DNA from: Stictocephala bisonia
Taxonomy: Eukaryota > Arthropoda > Insecta > Hemiptera > Membracidae
Direction of reading: 5' to 3'
Assembly: GCA_035578905.1 (NCBI GenBank)
Contig: JAQJVL010000157.1
Coordinates: 682,001-746,000 of the forward strand
Length of the DNA stretch: 64,000 nt
Each line of letters begins with the position of its first letter. The first letter of the stretch is position 1. A model generated the notes under the pieces. That model was given only the letters and a program-made list of their open reading frames with translations. It was not told the origin of the DNA and ran no database searches. Below are positions 55,101 through 64,000 of the stretch, one piece after another. Made by a program: the position numbers and the translations under genes.

Positions 55101-56074
55101 ATTAATTGCAAGATCACTTGGTATTTTATAAGTACGGCACTGTAGTTGATTATTAATTGCAATATCACTTGGTAGTTTATAAGTACGGCACTGTAGTTGA
55201 TTATTAATTGCAAGATCACTTGGTAGTTTATAAGTACGGCACTGTAGTTGATTATTAATTGCAAGATCACTTGGTAGTTTATAAGTACGGCACTGTAGTT
55301 GATTATTAATTGCAAGATCACTTGGTAGTTTATAAGTACGGCACTGTAGTTGATTATTAATTGCAAGATCACTTGGTAGTTTATAAGTACGGCACTGTAG
55401 TTGATTATTAATTGCAAGATCACTTGGTAGTTTATAAGTACGGCACTGTAGTTAATTATTAATTGCAAGATCACTTGGTAGTTTATAAGTATGGCACTGT
55501 AGTTGATTATTAATTGCAAGATCACTTGGTAGTTTATAAGTACGGCACTGTAGTTAATTATTAATTGCAAGATCACTTGGTAGTTTATAAGTACGGCACT
55601 GTAGTTGATTATTAATTGCAAGATCACTTGGTAGTTTATAAGTACGGCACTGTAGTTAATTATTAATTGCAAGATCACTTGGTAGTTTATAAGTACGGCA
55701 CTGTAGTTGATTATTAATTGCAATATCACTTGGTAGTTTATAAGTACGGCACTGTAGTTAATTATTAATTGCAAGATCACTTGGTAGTTTATAAGTACGG
55801 CACTGTAGTTGATTATTAATTGCAAGATCACTTGGTAGTTTATAAGTACGGCACTGTAGTTAATTATTAATTGCAAGATCACTTGGTAGTTTATAAGTAC
55901 GGCACTGTAGTTGATTATTAATTGCAAGATCACTTGGTAGTTTATAAGTACGGCACTGTAGTTGATTATTAATTGCAAGATCACTTGGTAGTTTATAAGT
56001 ACGGCACTGTAGTTGATTATTAATTGCAAGATCACTTGGTAGTTTATAAGTACGGCACTGTAGTTGATTATTAA
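55101..56074. repeat. 51-bp minisatellite, about 19 copies
   Basis: The unit ATTAATTGCAAGATCACTTG plus GTAGTTTATAAGTACGGCAC and TGTAGTTGATT is 51 bp and very homogeneous, with a GATT/AATT variant in some units. Since 51 is divisible by 3, a 331-codon minus-strand frame is open across it, translating to a 17-residue period. It is not a gene. Each unit contains a TTAA, and the next element begins at such a site. Confidence 0.97.
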
Positions 56075-56814
56075 GGGGGTAGGTGCATGGCAAATTTTTA
56101 TTTTTATCGAAAAATGTTTTTTTTCACCATTTTATAGCTTAAAATGTCCTCTTTCCAACGGTATATAACACTAATCATTTATTATTTTCTAAATGTGCTT
56201 CAATATTAGTTTTCTAATTGTCCTACTCGATTTCCTATTGAAATCATCTCTTTGAGTGTCTCACGTTGTGTATTCAATTATTACTCTAATATCATCTTTA
56301 TATAGTAATACTAGTGCATATAGTGATTGTAGTAATAAATTTGAAGAAGATGAAGGGAAGGAACCATCATATGCACCAGGGATTTATTAATGTAAGTTTT
56401 TTTGGTGTTTTTATTAGTAAAACTGTATTTATTTTGGTTTATTGCGATTTTCCGAAAGTTGTGTTTTTTGACACATATGTTCCTTTTTCTCAAAAACTAC
56501 TAATGGTAACAAGATGACACTTTTTGTGGTTATATATGTAACTTAGTTACACAAGCAGAATAAAAAAATAGTCAAAATTAACAAAGAATAAAATTAAAAA
56601 AAATTATAAATAAAAAAAATTTGAAAAAATTTTAATGATTTTTAAAATTTTTTTTTTTAATTTTTAATTATTCCAAAGTTAGATTTTACACCCGTAGTTT
56701 ATGTAACAAAGGCCAATGTATCAGGTAAAAAAAACAGAAATGAAATATCTTTTCTACTTTCTGAGAAAAAGGTACATATGTTAACATTACAGAAGATAGG
56801 GCGCACCTACCCCC
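56075..56814. mobile_element. TTAA-flanked MITE (piggyBac-like target choice)
   Basis: The ends are perfect 12-bp inverted repeats, GGGGGTAGGTGC and GCACCTACCCCC, with TTAA on both outer sides (56071-56074 and 56815-56818). A TTAA target duplication is diagnostic of piggyBac-type transposition, although known piggyBac ends usually begin CCY, so the superfamily is provisional. The 740-bp interior has no transposase frame. The words CATATGTTCCTTTTTCTC (near 56476) and GAGAAAAAGGTACATATG (near 56763) form an internal inverted pair. Confidence 0.75.
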
Positions 56815-56944
56815 TTAATCATTATCATATTTAATTTTTCTCCATTCATTTGTTGTTGTTGTTACATGGTTACCCAATTATCACTAATGTTGTTCGTTAC
56901 TAGGGACCCAAACATTTCCATTAGAAATCACAATAAGACAATAT

Positions 56945-57240
56945 TTACTGGGCAGGAGTAAGGTGGAGAGGTATGTAAGGGTAGGAACGCTCGAAGGACG
57001 CCTTGTACATATCGCAGAGTAACCTGACGATAGGGATTTCACCGATGGTCCTTCGGAAGAAGAGGTCTTCAATGGTGGATGTGGAGACGACCTTGAGAGC
57101 GGGCAGGAGGAGCAGCAACTTGCCAAAGCGGTAAGGCTGGGAGGGGTAGCGTGAACTGACGTAGTGGTTGAGGGTGAGCTGAGTCTGGTCCTGCAAGGAG
57201 GCCACGAGCGTGACGTCACACAGAGTACCACCCTGAACCA
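56945..57240 (-). CDS. tll: Tailless-like nuclear receptor (NR2E), terminal exon
   Basis: This exon encodes the C-terminal half of a nuclear-receptor ligand-binding domain, the part that forms helices 8-12 and the dimer surface of a DNA-bound transcription factor. The translation contains LQDQTQLTLNHYVSSRYP, FGKLLLLLPALKVVS and TIEDLFFRRTIGEIPIVRLL, then CDMYKAS, which are NR2E-class landmarks. A C-terminal extension (FERSYPYIPLHLTPAQ) precedes TAA at 56945-56947. The acceptor on the minus strand is TATTTTGCAG just outside 57240. The exon begins with two bases that complete the codon left by the exon ending at 61767, so phase agrees. Resemblance to tailless over dissatisfaction or unfulfilled rests on ESWRELF..AAEYL and LDPTEYNLLRAI in the other exon; the subtype is probable, not certain. 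Confidence 0.85.
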
Positions 57241-57293
57241 CTGCAAAATACACAGAGTACATGGTAAACTGTACTATTACAAAGTAAAAACAA

Positions 57294-57369
57294 GTAGTTG
57301 AGGGTTAGCTGAGTCTGATCCTGGAAGGAGGCCCAAGGGTGACGTCACACAGAGTACCACCCTGAACCA
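57294..57369 (-). pseudogene. Partial duplicate of the terminal-exon start
   Basis: Matches the first 80 bp of the terminal exon (57161-57240) with a handful of substitutions and small deletions. It lies only 54 bp upstream in the intron in the same orientation. The deletion in GCCCAAGGG shifts the frame. The bases in the acceptor position (CTTTG on the minus strand) do not supply an AG, so it should not be spliced in. It looks like a local tandem duplication now decaying. Confidence 0.85.
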
Positions 57370-58147
57370 AAGCATTAATAAAATTACAACTAAGTAGAAT
57401 TTAACATTTTTTATCATAGGTGTGGACTAAGAAAAACATTTTAAATTTCTAATTAAAAGTCTTTCAAATAAAATTTGTATCTCATAAAACAACATGATAA
57501 AAAATTTACTATTACAGTTTATTACAGTTGACATATCAACGTTAACTAATCACAGACCAAGTTAACGTTGCTTACCTATAAACGCGATGCCCACTGAAAG
57601 GTTACCATCAACATCTGTTGGAGAGTGCTCAATCTGACTTACCATGTCTAAATGTTAATAAGCCAAAATATTCTTCAAACAAATTTTCAAAATGTCGTTT
57701 TAAAGACGATATAATCTTATCGATATTTTGTTCAAACTAAATCGATTAAAATTAATATTAAATTTCTGCATTTACTTATGTATATAAAAATATAGTATTG
57801 TACCTATAGCCCTACGTTTCACAAGGGTTACAACATGACCAAGTAATTAATTGTACGACTTCTAGAAGCTAAAATGTTGTCTCAGGAAATAGATAAGAAC
57901 TTGTTTTCAGAAGTGTAAAAATTCTGAAACTTATAAAACCTATATAAAGCATTCCTGTCAACCATGAAATGAAATATAAAAATTATACATTTACAGGTTT
58001 TGAGTAATAAAAGTGTACATTTTATGCACAATGAAAACTAGTTAAAATTCCGGAACCTTAGTTGTTCCAACTAGGATAAAAATTATTACAACTTACACTA
58101 AATATTAAGGACCTTTTCCGTTAATTCGCTACCACTAGTTTGCTTAG

Positions 58148-58465
58148 GTTATGTTAGGTTTGATTATGTTATGATAAGTTTGGTTAGGCTATGTTAGGTT
58201 TGGTAATGTTATGTTAGGTTTGGTAATGTTATGTCAGGTTTGGTAATGTTATGTCAGGTTTGGTAATGTTATGTCAGGTTTGGTAATGTTATGTCAGGTT
58301 TGGTTATGTTATGTCAGGTTTGGTAATGTTATGTCAGGTTTGGTAATGTTATGTCAGGTTTGGTAATGTTATGTCAGGTTTGGTAATGTTATGTCAGGTT
58401 TGGTAATGTTATGTCAGGTTTGGTAATGTTATATCAGGTTTGGTAATGTTACCTATGTTATGTCA
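58148..58465. repeat. 20-bp repeat, about 16 copies
   Basis: The unit is TTTGGTAATGTTATGTCAGG. The first copies read TTAGG in place of TCAGG and are more variable. The later ones are homogeneous. Confidence 0.95.
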
Positions 58466-59175
58466 GGTTTAATTATTTATTTAGCTTATTGAGCTATTTT
58501 TTACATGAAGAACTAAGAGATAAAAACTAATAGAATATTGAAAGACTATGGATTTGTTTGTATTTAACTGTTCGACTAGAGTTTTAGGTTCTGACTAAAG
58601 ATGTACACCACCTTTGTCTATCCGCTATTACACAATGTGCCATGTTAATGAACCAACAAGGACTTACAAATCTCCATTCCCTTAGAACTTGCAAAAATAT
58701 AGTATTGTACCTATAGCTGTATGTTTCACAAGGGTTACAACATGACCAAGTAATTAATTGTACGACCTCTAGAAGCTAAATTGTTCTCTCAGGAAATTGA
58801 TAATAACTTGTTTTCAGATGTGTAAAAATGCTGAAACTAACATATCCCCGCCCGCCCACCCGTACACGTACAGTGGTATTGACCCACCCGTACACAATTA
58901 TTTATTTTTTAATTCAATGATAAATGTAAAAATGTCTAAACGAATTTTAAATGACGCAGACTAGCATTTAGAAAAAAATACATTCGATTCGAATGAGTTT
59001 TCCTATGAACCAATAAAAACGATACGATGTACGATATGAAGTTCTTAAACTAAAATCCAGTCCGTTCCTTTCAACGATTTATAGGTGGAAGGGTGCGTAG
59101 GCGAAATACTTTCTTCCCAGACATAACGCCAGCCTTGAGAGTCTGACCTTTGTAAGGACCACCATCCTGGCGTTT

Positions 59176-59326
59176 TAAGTTTTGGGTCTGTTTCAGAAGA
59201 GGACCCCCACGCTTGAAAAATTTACTATAACCTAACCTAACCTAACCTAACCTAACCTAACCTAACCTAAACTAACCTAACCTAACCAAGCGTGGGGGTC
59301 CTCTTCTGAAACAGACCCTAAGTTTT
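59176..59326. mobile_element. MITE with telomeric-repeat core, perfect TIRs and 8-bp TSD
   Basis: The element at 59184-59318 (135 bp) has 32-bp TIRs that are perfect reverse complements, beginning GGGTCTGTTTCAGAAGAGGA on the left and ending with its reverse complement at 59318. TAAGTTTT flanks it directly on both sides (59176-59183 and 59319-59326). Between the TIRs lies a short AT stretch and a CCTAA array. An 8-bp duplication is known for hAT, P and (8-9 bp) Merlin families. The TIR does not let me choose, although a GG start would suit Merlin better than hAT. Confidence 0.9.
59231..59287 (-). repeat. CCTAA (TTAGG) telomere-like array inside the MITE
   Basis: About eleven CCTAA units with one ACTAA variant fill nearly the entire interior of the 135-bp MITE. 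Confidence 0.97.
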
Positions 59327-59445
59327 TTTTCATAGAACATTACCAGCTCCAGTCATCCAGTTGGTTTTTCGCCGTTGACAGTGACTTATTTCTGTTGTCA
59401 GTCAGTGGAGGGGCTTCACTAATATACACATACATCCGACAGATA

Positions 59446-59525
59446 AAGTATAGGCTATGTACTTGCAAGCTGTAGATCTGCCATAAAGTATAGGCTATGT
59501 ACTTGCAAGCTGTAGATCTGCCATA
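59446..59525. repeat. 40-bp perfect tandem duplication
   Basis: AAAGTATAGGCTATGTACTT followed by GCAAGCTGTAGATCTGCCAT occurs twice in a row without a visible difference. Confidence 0.9.
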
Positions 59526-59736
59526 AATATAATTGAAGTATAATTCCAGGGACTCTAGAAATTATTTAATATCAATTAAAACACATATAAAATTCATCGG
59601 TTTAGTTACGAATATGATCAGTCTGATTGATAAGATAATGAGTAGGCCTATTACAATATCAATAAGAAATTATTAATAATTTTCAAGAATATACCAAAAA
59701 TATCCTATTAAAATAATGTAGCATGCTAATAAATGT

Positions 59737-60180
59737 CGGCACTGGTGGCGCAGTGATGTTGCCCAGCTACTTGGGGACAAATTGTTTGGGAGATTGTAGG
59801 CGATAGGTTCTATGCTCGGTTCTCTTAATACCTACACAGTTTCCGCGCATAGGTTGTCATCAACGTAGATAGTACTAGACAAGTCTGGAGTGTCCGAGTT
59901 GAATGGTAGTCAAGGTTCGGATGTTGTGTAGGGAAGAGTCAGTTAGCTTGTCAGTTAGCTGAAAATCAGACCAACACTACGTAGTTCGGATTCCACGTAA
60001 AGCTGTAGGTCCCATAGTTGCCCTGGCTATTGGTCTATTGATAAAGAGTCCTTTATGAGCTAAGTTGAACTCAGATAGTAACAATGACTACATTCGTTCA
60101 TCTACACTCATTCACTCCTCATATTCGCCCATATCTCTACGAACGGCGTCTTAGAGATGAATAATGAATAAAATCGTAAC
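59737..60180 (+). mobile_element. Full-length-looking tRNA-derived SINE
   Basis: It begins GGCACTGGTGGCGCAGTGAT, an A-box-like head. A B-box-like GGTTCTATGCTC lies near 59806. The body is followed by GTAACAATGACTACATTCGT and a 3' end of GCGTCTTAGAGATGAATAAT with an AATAAAA tail. The 3' part is shared with 34840-34968 and 49440-49500, which shows it is a dispersed family. Confidence 0.6.
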
Positions 60181-60548
60181 AGCTTTGATATCTTTAGCAT
60201 ACTAATAAAGGAACTAGAAATTGCGTAAGGTAATATTATTGTTCCAAATAATTATTGGACTATTAATCTAAACTCTACGTTACCGTATAGGCTCTGATTA
60301 ACTTTTGCCTTTTCTATATAAAATATCACTGAAAGTTAGTTTCATTTGTTTTATCTATCTATAATTGTACAGGCCAACTCTGCACAATTGAAACCAAGGA
60401 GTATACTAAAAAAGAACTGAAATTAATTAAAACTCCCAGATCTGAAATACGTTTGACATACTCACGGTAAACGTAATGTCATTGAACATTAATAAAAACT
60501 ATAATAAAAAGATATTTAAAATAACTGTAGGTGCCAACTCACGCATTT

Positions 60549-61146
60549 GACTCTTACAACCATACTGACCGTCAACCCGTTACTAAGTGGTCCCTTTACA
60601 ACCATACTGGCAGTCAACTCGTTACTAAGTGGTCCCTTTACAACCATACTGACCGTCAACCCGTAACTAAGTGGTTCCTTTACAACCATACTGGCAGTCA
60701 ACCCGTAACTAAATGGTCCCTTTATAACCATACTGGCCGTCAACCCGTTACTAAGTGGTCCCTTTACAACCATACTGGCCGTTAACCCGTTACTAAGTGG
60801 TCCCTTTACAACCATACTGGCCGTCAACCCATTACTAAATGGTCCCTTTATAACCATACTGGCAGTCAACCCGTTACTAAGTGGTCCCTTTACAACCATA
60901 CTGGCCGTCAACCCGTTACTAAGTGGTCCCTTTACAACCATACTGGCCGTCAACCCGTTACTAAGTAGTCCCTTTACAACCATACTGGCCGTCAACCCGT
61001 TACTAAGTGGTCCCTTTACAACTACTGGCCGTCAACCCGTTACTAAGTGGTCCCTTTACAACCATATTGGCAGTCAACCCGTTACTAAGTGGTCCCTTTA
61101 CAACCATACTGGCCGTCAACCCGTTACTAAGTGGTCCCTTTACAAA
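60549..61146. repeat. 42-bp minisatellite, about 14 copies
   Basis: The unit CCCTTTACAACCATACTGGC plus CGTCAACCCGTTACTAAGTG and GT repeats every 42 bp, with TATAACC and GGCAGTC variants recurring. One unit (about 61015-61030) has lost three bases. The 159-codon minus-strand frame across it is periodic and not a gene. Unrelated in sequence to the 42-bp repeat at 10.5-12.5 kb. Confidence 0.95.
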
Positions 61147-61766
61147 TTACATATCACGTTTTTATACGCTAATTTATGTCCTTTTTTATCCCTTTAGGGT
61201 ATTGTTATGGGACAAATAACGTAATATTAATTCATTTTGAGAAACACCAACATCATATTTGTAAAAAATGAAATAAAATAAATGTCTAATGAAATAGTAA
61301 ATTGATTGCTGTTAGAACTAATAAACATGGGTTAGGGCCTATATCAGTCCATCTGCCCATATCCAACGCAGTTTCCATCTCAGTGTGTCTGCTTGGCACG
61401 AAGTCCACTCCACCACTCTCTCTCCTCCAGCTTATCATTGGTCAATACACAAACAGTGGTTTTGATCTACCCACCCACTAATATACGAACAGTGGTATCC
61501 TACCCTCTCCTCATCACTCTCCTTAACCCCGTCTATCTCCCTTCCCTCCATTTCCACCTCACGCAATCTTCTTGGCAGTCTGTTAGTTTCCATACTCTTC
61601 ACTAGTCCAAACCACTTCAACCTGTTCCTCTAAATTCCCTCTTACTTACCAATACAAAATGTCTGACATCGACAGTGGGTAGGCTATACTAATCACTGAA
61701 CTACTTGAGAATATACTAAAGTATGGTAAATAAAATAACTAAAGAGCTCACAGATCATAGACTTAC

Positions 61767-62013
61767 CTGTCTTGAATAGAACAATGGCCCGTAGCAGGTT
61801 GTACTCGGTTGGATCGAGGCGCAGCAGACGTAACTTGTCCAGAGTCTCCTGAAAGACCGCTGCCTCCTGAGCCAGTATCGTAGTCTCTCCGCCAGTACTG
61901 CTGCTGCCTCCGTCATCTGTGTCAGGCAGGAGGCTGGACAGATCCAGGGGGGGCAGGTACTCAGCGGCTCCCAGGACGAACAACTCACGCCAACTCTCTT
62001 CCAGTAGCAACAA
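61767..62013 (-). CDS. tll: Tailless-like nuclear receptor (NR2E), penultimate ligand-binding-domain exon
   Basis: Encodes 82 codons plus one base of a nuclear-receptor ligand-binding domain (helices about 4-7). It begins LLLLEESWRELFVLG, the canonical start of this block, continues AAEYLPPLDLSSLL, then a Ser/Gly/Thr-rich acidic loop (PDTDDGGSSSTGGET). It ends FQETLDKLRLLRLDPTEYN and LLRAIVLFKT. The acceptor (TTTCTCGTTTAG, minus strand) precedes 62013 and a perfect CAG|GTAAGT donor follows 61767. The one leftover base joins with two bases of the exon at 57240 to keep the frame. NR2E receptors are orphan, mostly repressive transcription factors with head and neural roles in insects; that role is family knowledge, not visible here. 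The zinc-finger exons are off the right edge. Confidence 0.88.
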
Positions 62014-62415
62014 CTAAACGAGAAATATGAATATTTATAGTCAATAAGTTTAGACTATAAATGATAAATTACGTAACTGATTACAGAAATTTGAATATCT
62101 AAGAATATGAGTCTAAGACCTTTGTGTAAAAAAAAAAAACTCGCTGCGCTCGTGAAACCTCGGTCTTCAACCTCGGCATATGACTTGATTACATATATTA
62201 GGTCATATATGTAATCAACTATATGATTACTAGTTAAACTGTACAATCATGTCATGTAAATTTACTTACAGTAGCTTAATAAAGTGCTATTTATAATCTA
62301 AATATAAACAATCAGAGTGTTATTTAGCCTATTTTAAAAGTTTTCTTTTTTTACTGAACAGTTGATGATTACAGACACACAGACAGACATGCATTCACTT
62401 TTTACTGTCTCCCAT
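62014..62415. other. Intron sequence upstream of the receptor exon
   Basis: AT-rich with no recognised feature; a short dyad ATATATTAGGTCATATAT-like lies at about 62190-62215. Confidence 0.4.
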
Positions 62416-62559
62416 TTAGTGTGAGTGAACTACTGTAAATAGGTAGCAACGCAAGTAGTGTGAGTGAACTACTGTACATAGGTAGCAATGCAAGTAGTGT
62501 GAGTGAACTACTGTACATAGGTAGCAACGCAAGTAGTGTGTGTGAACTACTGTACATAG
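62416..62559. repeat. 39-bp minisatellite, left part
   Basis: The unit AGTAGTGTGAGTGAACTACT plus GTACATAGGTAGCAACGCA repeats every 39 bp. About 3.7 units lie left of the LINE insertion. Confidence 0.95.
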
Positions 62560-63699
62560 GCCTTTGATGTGGTTGATCATAGAATCCTTTTAGAAAAAGT
62601 GGACTCCTTTGGTATAAGAGGAAAAGCATTACAATGGATCAAGTCCTACTTATTAGGACGAAAGCAGTTTGTGCAAATTCCTTTCATTGATGCCCTAGGT
62701 TGCCTCCAGAAACAAGTATCAAACGAGGTGTCTGTTCATACAGGCGTACCTCAAGGGTCCGTCCTTGGGCCAATCTTATTTCTTATGTATATTGATGATC
62801 TACATCTTAGCATAAGAAATTCCAAGCTCTGTCTTTACGCAGATGATACATCGATTTCCATATCTAACAATAATGAAGACCAGCTTCAGATTGACACTTT
62901 TATTCAAAGCAGTTCTCTACTTCAGTGGATATCTGAGAATCATCTTTTTGTGAACATGGACAAAACTAGCCTCATTGAGTTTAAATTAACTAATTCTAAA
63001 TCACATTTTTACAATTACTCCAGTATTCTTATTGGTGATACAGAGATTTCATCTAGTGATTATACTATATTTTTGGGCCTGGTGATTGATTCAAATCTGA
63101 CATTTAAAAAACATATAGACAGAGTTTGCAGCAAATTACATAGTGGAATTTTCTTACTTCGGAGACTTTTAATGTTTTCAAATAGAGACATCTTGATTAC
63201 AGCGTACTACGGATGTGTCTACCCACACTTAGTCTATGGACTCCCAATATGGGGCGCTGAGTGCTCAAGGGTGAAGTGCATTTTTGCATTGCAAAAAAAG
63301 GCTCTGAGAGTTATACTTGGATTGCCCCGAAATAAATCTTGTAGAGGACTTTTCCTACGTAACAAATTACTTACTTTCCCTTCACTATATATCTTGGAAA
63401 CCCTTATGTTTACGAAGAAAAATATTCACCTTTTCCATCTAAAATCACATGCTCTTAAAAATTTACATAACTTAGATATTCCCCGTCACAATAGTACTTT
63501 TTATAAAAAACACTCCACTTACAACTGTGTTAAGTTGTATAATAAGTTACCTAGGTTCTTGAAGGCTGAAGCTTGTGTGCATGTTTTTAGAAAGATATTG
63601 AAATTTGTTTTATTAGAAAAAGAATACTATTCAGTTTCTGACTATTTACAAGATACAATAATAGATAGTAAGCATAAGTTACATAGTTATAATTTATGA
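62560..63699 (+). CDS. LINE reverse transcriptase, C-terminal two thirds
   Basis: An open frame of 379 codons starting inside reverse-transcriptase motif A (AFDVVDHRILLEKV) and ending at TGA 63697-63699. It continues with GIRGKALQWIKSYLLGRKQF, VHTGVPQGSVLGPILFLMYI, and YADD encoded at 62836-62847. A thumb (LGLVIDSNLTFKKHIDRVC) and a C-terminal region with LYNKLPRFLKA and YYSVSDYL follow. Everything before motif A, including the endonuclease, is missing through 5' truncation; the first codon is alanine and no start codon exists. The frame has no stop or shift, so the insertion is young. The sequence is clearly different from the LINE at 44603, so it is a second lineage of the same CR1/jockey group sharing the same type of 3' tail. 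Confidence 0.92.
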   Translation, partial: AFDVVDHRILLEKVDSFGIRGKALQWIKSYLLGRKQFVQIPFIDALGCLQKQVSNEVSVHTGVPQGSVLGPILFLMYIDDLHLSIRNSKLCLYADDTSISISNNNEDQLQIDTFIQSSSLLQWISENHLFVNMDKTSLIEFKLTNSKSHFYNYSSILIGDTEISSSDYTIFLGLVIDSNLTFKKHIDRVCSKLHSGIFLLRRLLMFSNRDILITAYYGCVYPHLVYGLPIWGAECSRVKCIFALQKKALRVILGLPRNKSCRGLFLRNKLLTFPSLYILETLMFTKKNIHLFHLKSHALKNLHNLDIPRHNSTFYKKHSTYNCVKLYNKLPRFLKAEACVHVFRKILKFVLLEKEYYSVSDYLQDTIIDSKHKLHSYNL

Positions 63700-63812
63700 A
63701 TTGTAAATAGTTTATATTAATGAAATGTTGTGCAATAGGTTAAGGAAGACGTTTGTCCATGACAATCTTGTTTTTATGACAATAAACTTTATTTGATTTG
63801 ATTTGATTTTGA
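62560..63812 (+). mobile_element. LINE fragment inserted into the 39-bp array
   Basis: The array stops mid-unit at 62559 and resumes at about 63813. Between them lie a 5'-truncated LINE ORF, a 3' UTR, AATAAA at 63781-63786 and TTTGATTTGATTTGAT. A short ATARG duplication around the ends is possible but is obscured by the repeat. Confidence 0.92.
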
Positions 63813-64000
63813 TAAGTAGCAACGCAAGTAGTGTGAGTAAGCTACTGTAAATAGGTAGCAACGCAAGTAGTGTGAGTGAACTACTGTACATAGGTAGCAA
63901 CGCAAGTAGTGTGAGTGAACTACTGTACATAGGTAGCAACGCAAGTAGTGTGTGTGAACTACTGTACATAGGTAGCAACGCAAGTAGTGTGAGTAAACTA
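63813..64000. repeat. 39-bp minisatellite, right part
   Basis: The same unit as at 62416-62559 resumes after the LINE tail with AGTAGCAACGCA and continues to the window edge (about 4.8 units). The first units carry GTAAGCTACTGTAAATAGG variants. Confidence 0.95.

Larger units (their letters stand above)
57241..61766 (-). other. Intron of the tailless-like gene, repeat-rich
   Basis: Bounded on the minus strand by a CAG|GTAAGT donor at 61766/61767 and a TTTTGCAG acceptor at 57241. It contains a broken exon copy, a 20-bp repeat, a telomere-repeat MITE, a 40-bp duplication, a SINE and a 42-bp minisatellite. Stretches 57370-58147, 58466-59175 and 61147-61760 have no recognised features. Confidence 0.75.

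Noticed and set aside
55040..56035. 331-codon minus-strand ORF with a 17-residue repeat
   Set aside because: Explained by the 51-bp minisatellite; no non-repetitive domain is attached.

Overview
This is an AT-rich eukaryotic window, almost certainly from an insect. The evidence is spliced nuclear-receptor exons, TTAGG-type telomere-like repeats, Penelope-like, LINE and SINE-like retroelements, several MITEs, and very many minisatellites. Nothing looks prokaryotic: there are no operons, ribosome-binding sites or CRISPR. A hemipteran-like source is a guess from overall texture only.

The only host gene supported with confidence is the 3' end of a nuclear receptor of the NR2E/tailless type on the minus strand. 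One ligand-binding-domain exon is at 61767-62013 and the terminal exon is at 56945-57240. Splice sites and phase agree, and the intron between them (4.5 kb) is packed with repeats. Upstream exons (DNA-binding domain) must lie beyond the right edge. A broken copy of the start of the last exon sits just inside the intron (57294-57369). A few other coding-like stretches (27.4 kb, 39.4 kb, 48.3 kb, 52.2 kb) could not be identified.

Retroelements: three 5'-truncated LINE copies of the CR1/jockey group (1-333, 44585-47350, 62560-63812) all end in AATAAA followed by a TTTGA-type tail. A decayed Penelope-like element (reverse transcriptase plus GIY-YIG nuclease) lies on the minus strand at 28058-30975. 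It is split by a 794-bp insert flanked by 285-bp duplicated copies of its own sequence, and it abuts an inverted fragment of a related element at 30975. DNA-transposon-like pieces include a pogo/Tigger-like MITE (7634-8243), a TTAA-flanked MITE (56075-56814), a MITE with TIRs over 100 bp (35524-36119), several hairpin-forming inverted repeats, and an 8.6-kb foldback structure (14237-22883) whose arms carry minisatellites. A 135-bp MITE (59184-59318) has perfect 32-bp TIRs, an 8-bp target duplication and a core made of telomeric CCTAA repeats. A second, more degenerate inverted-repeat structure (54088-54438) also surrounds a telomeric array.

Roughly a quarter of the window is tandem repeat, in about 20 unrelated families. 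Unit lengths include 77, 42, 66, 38, 112, 36, 57, 118, 46, 50, 51, 20 and 39 bp, plus a 250-bp CT tract. The largest is a 118-bp satellite (about 29 copies) that shows a four-monomer higher-order repeat at its right end. The long open frames across these arrays are artefacts of repetition. Copy numbers, identities and boundaries were read by eye and are approximate unless a perfect match is stated.
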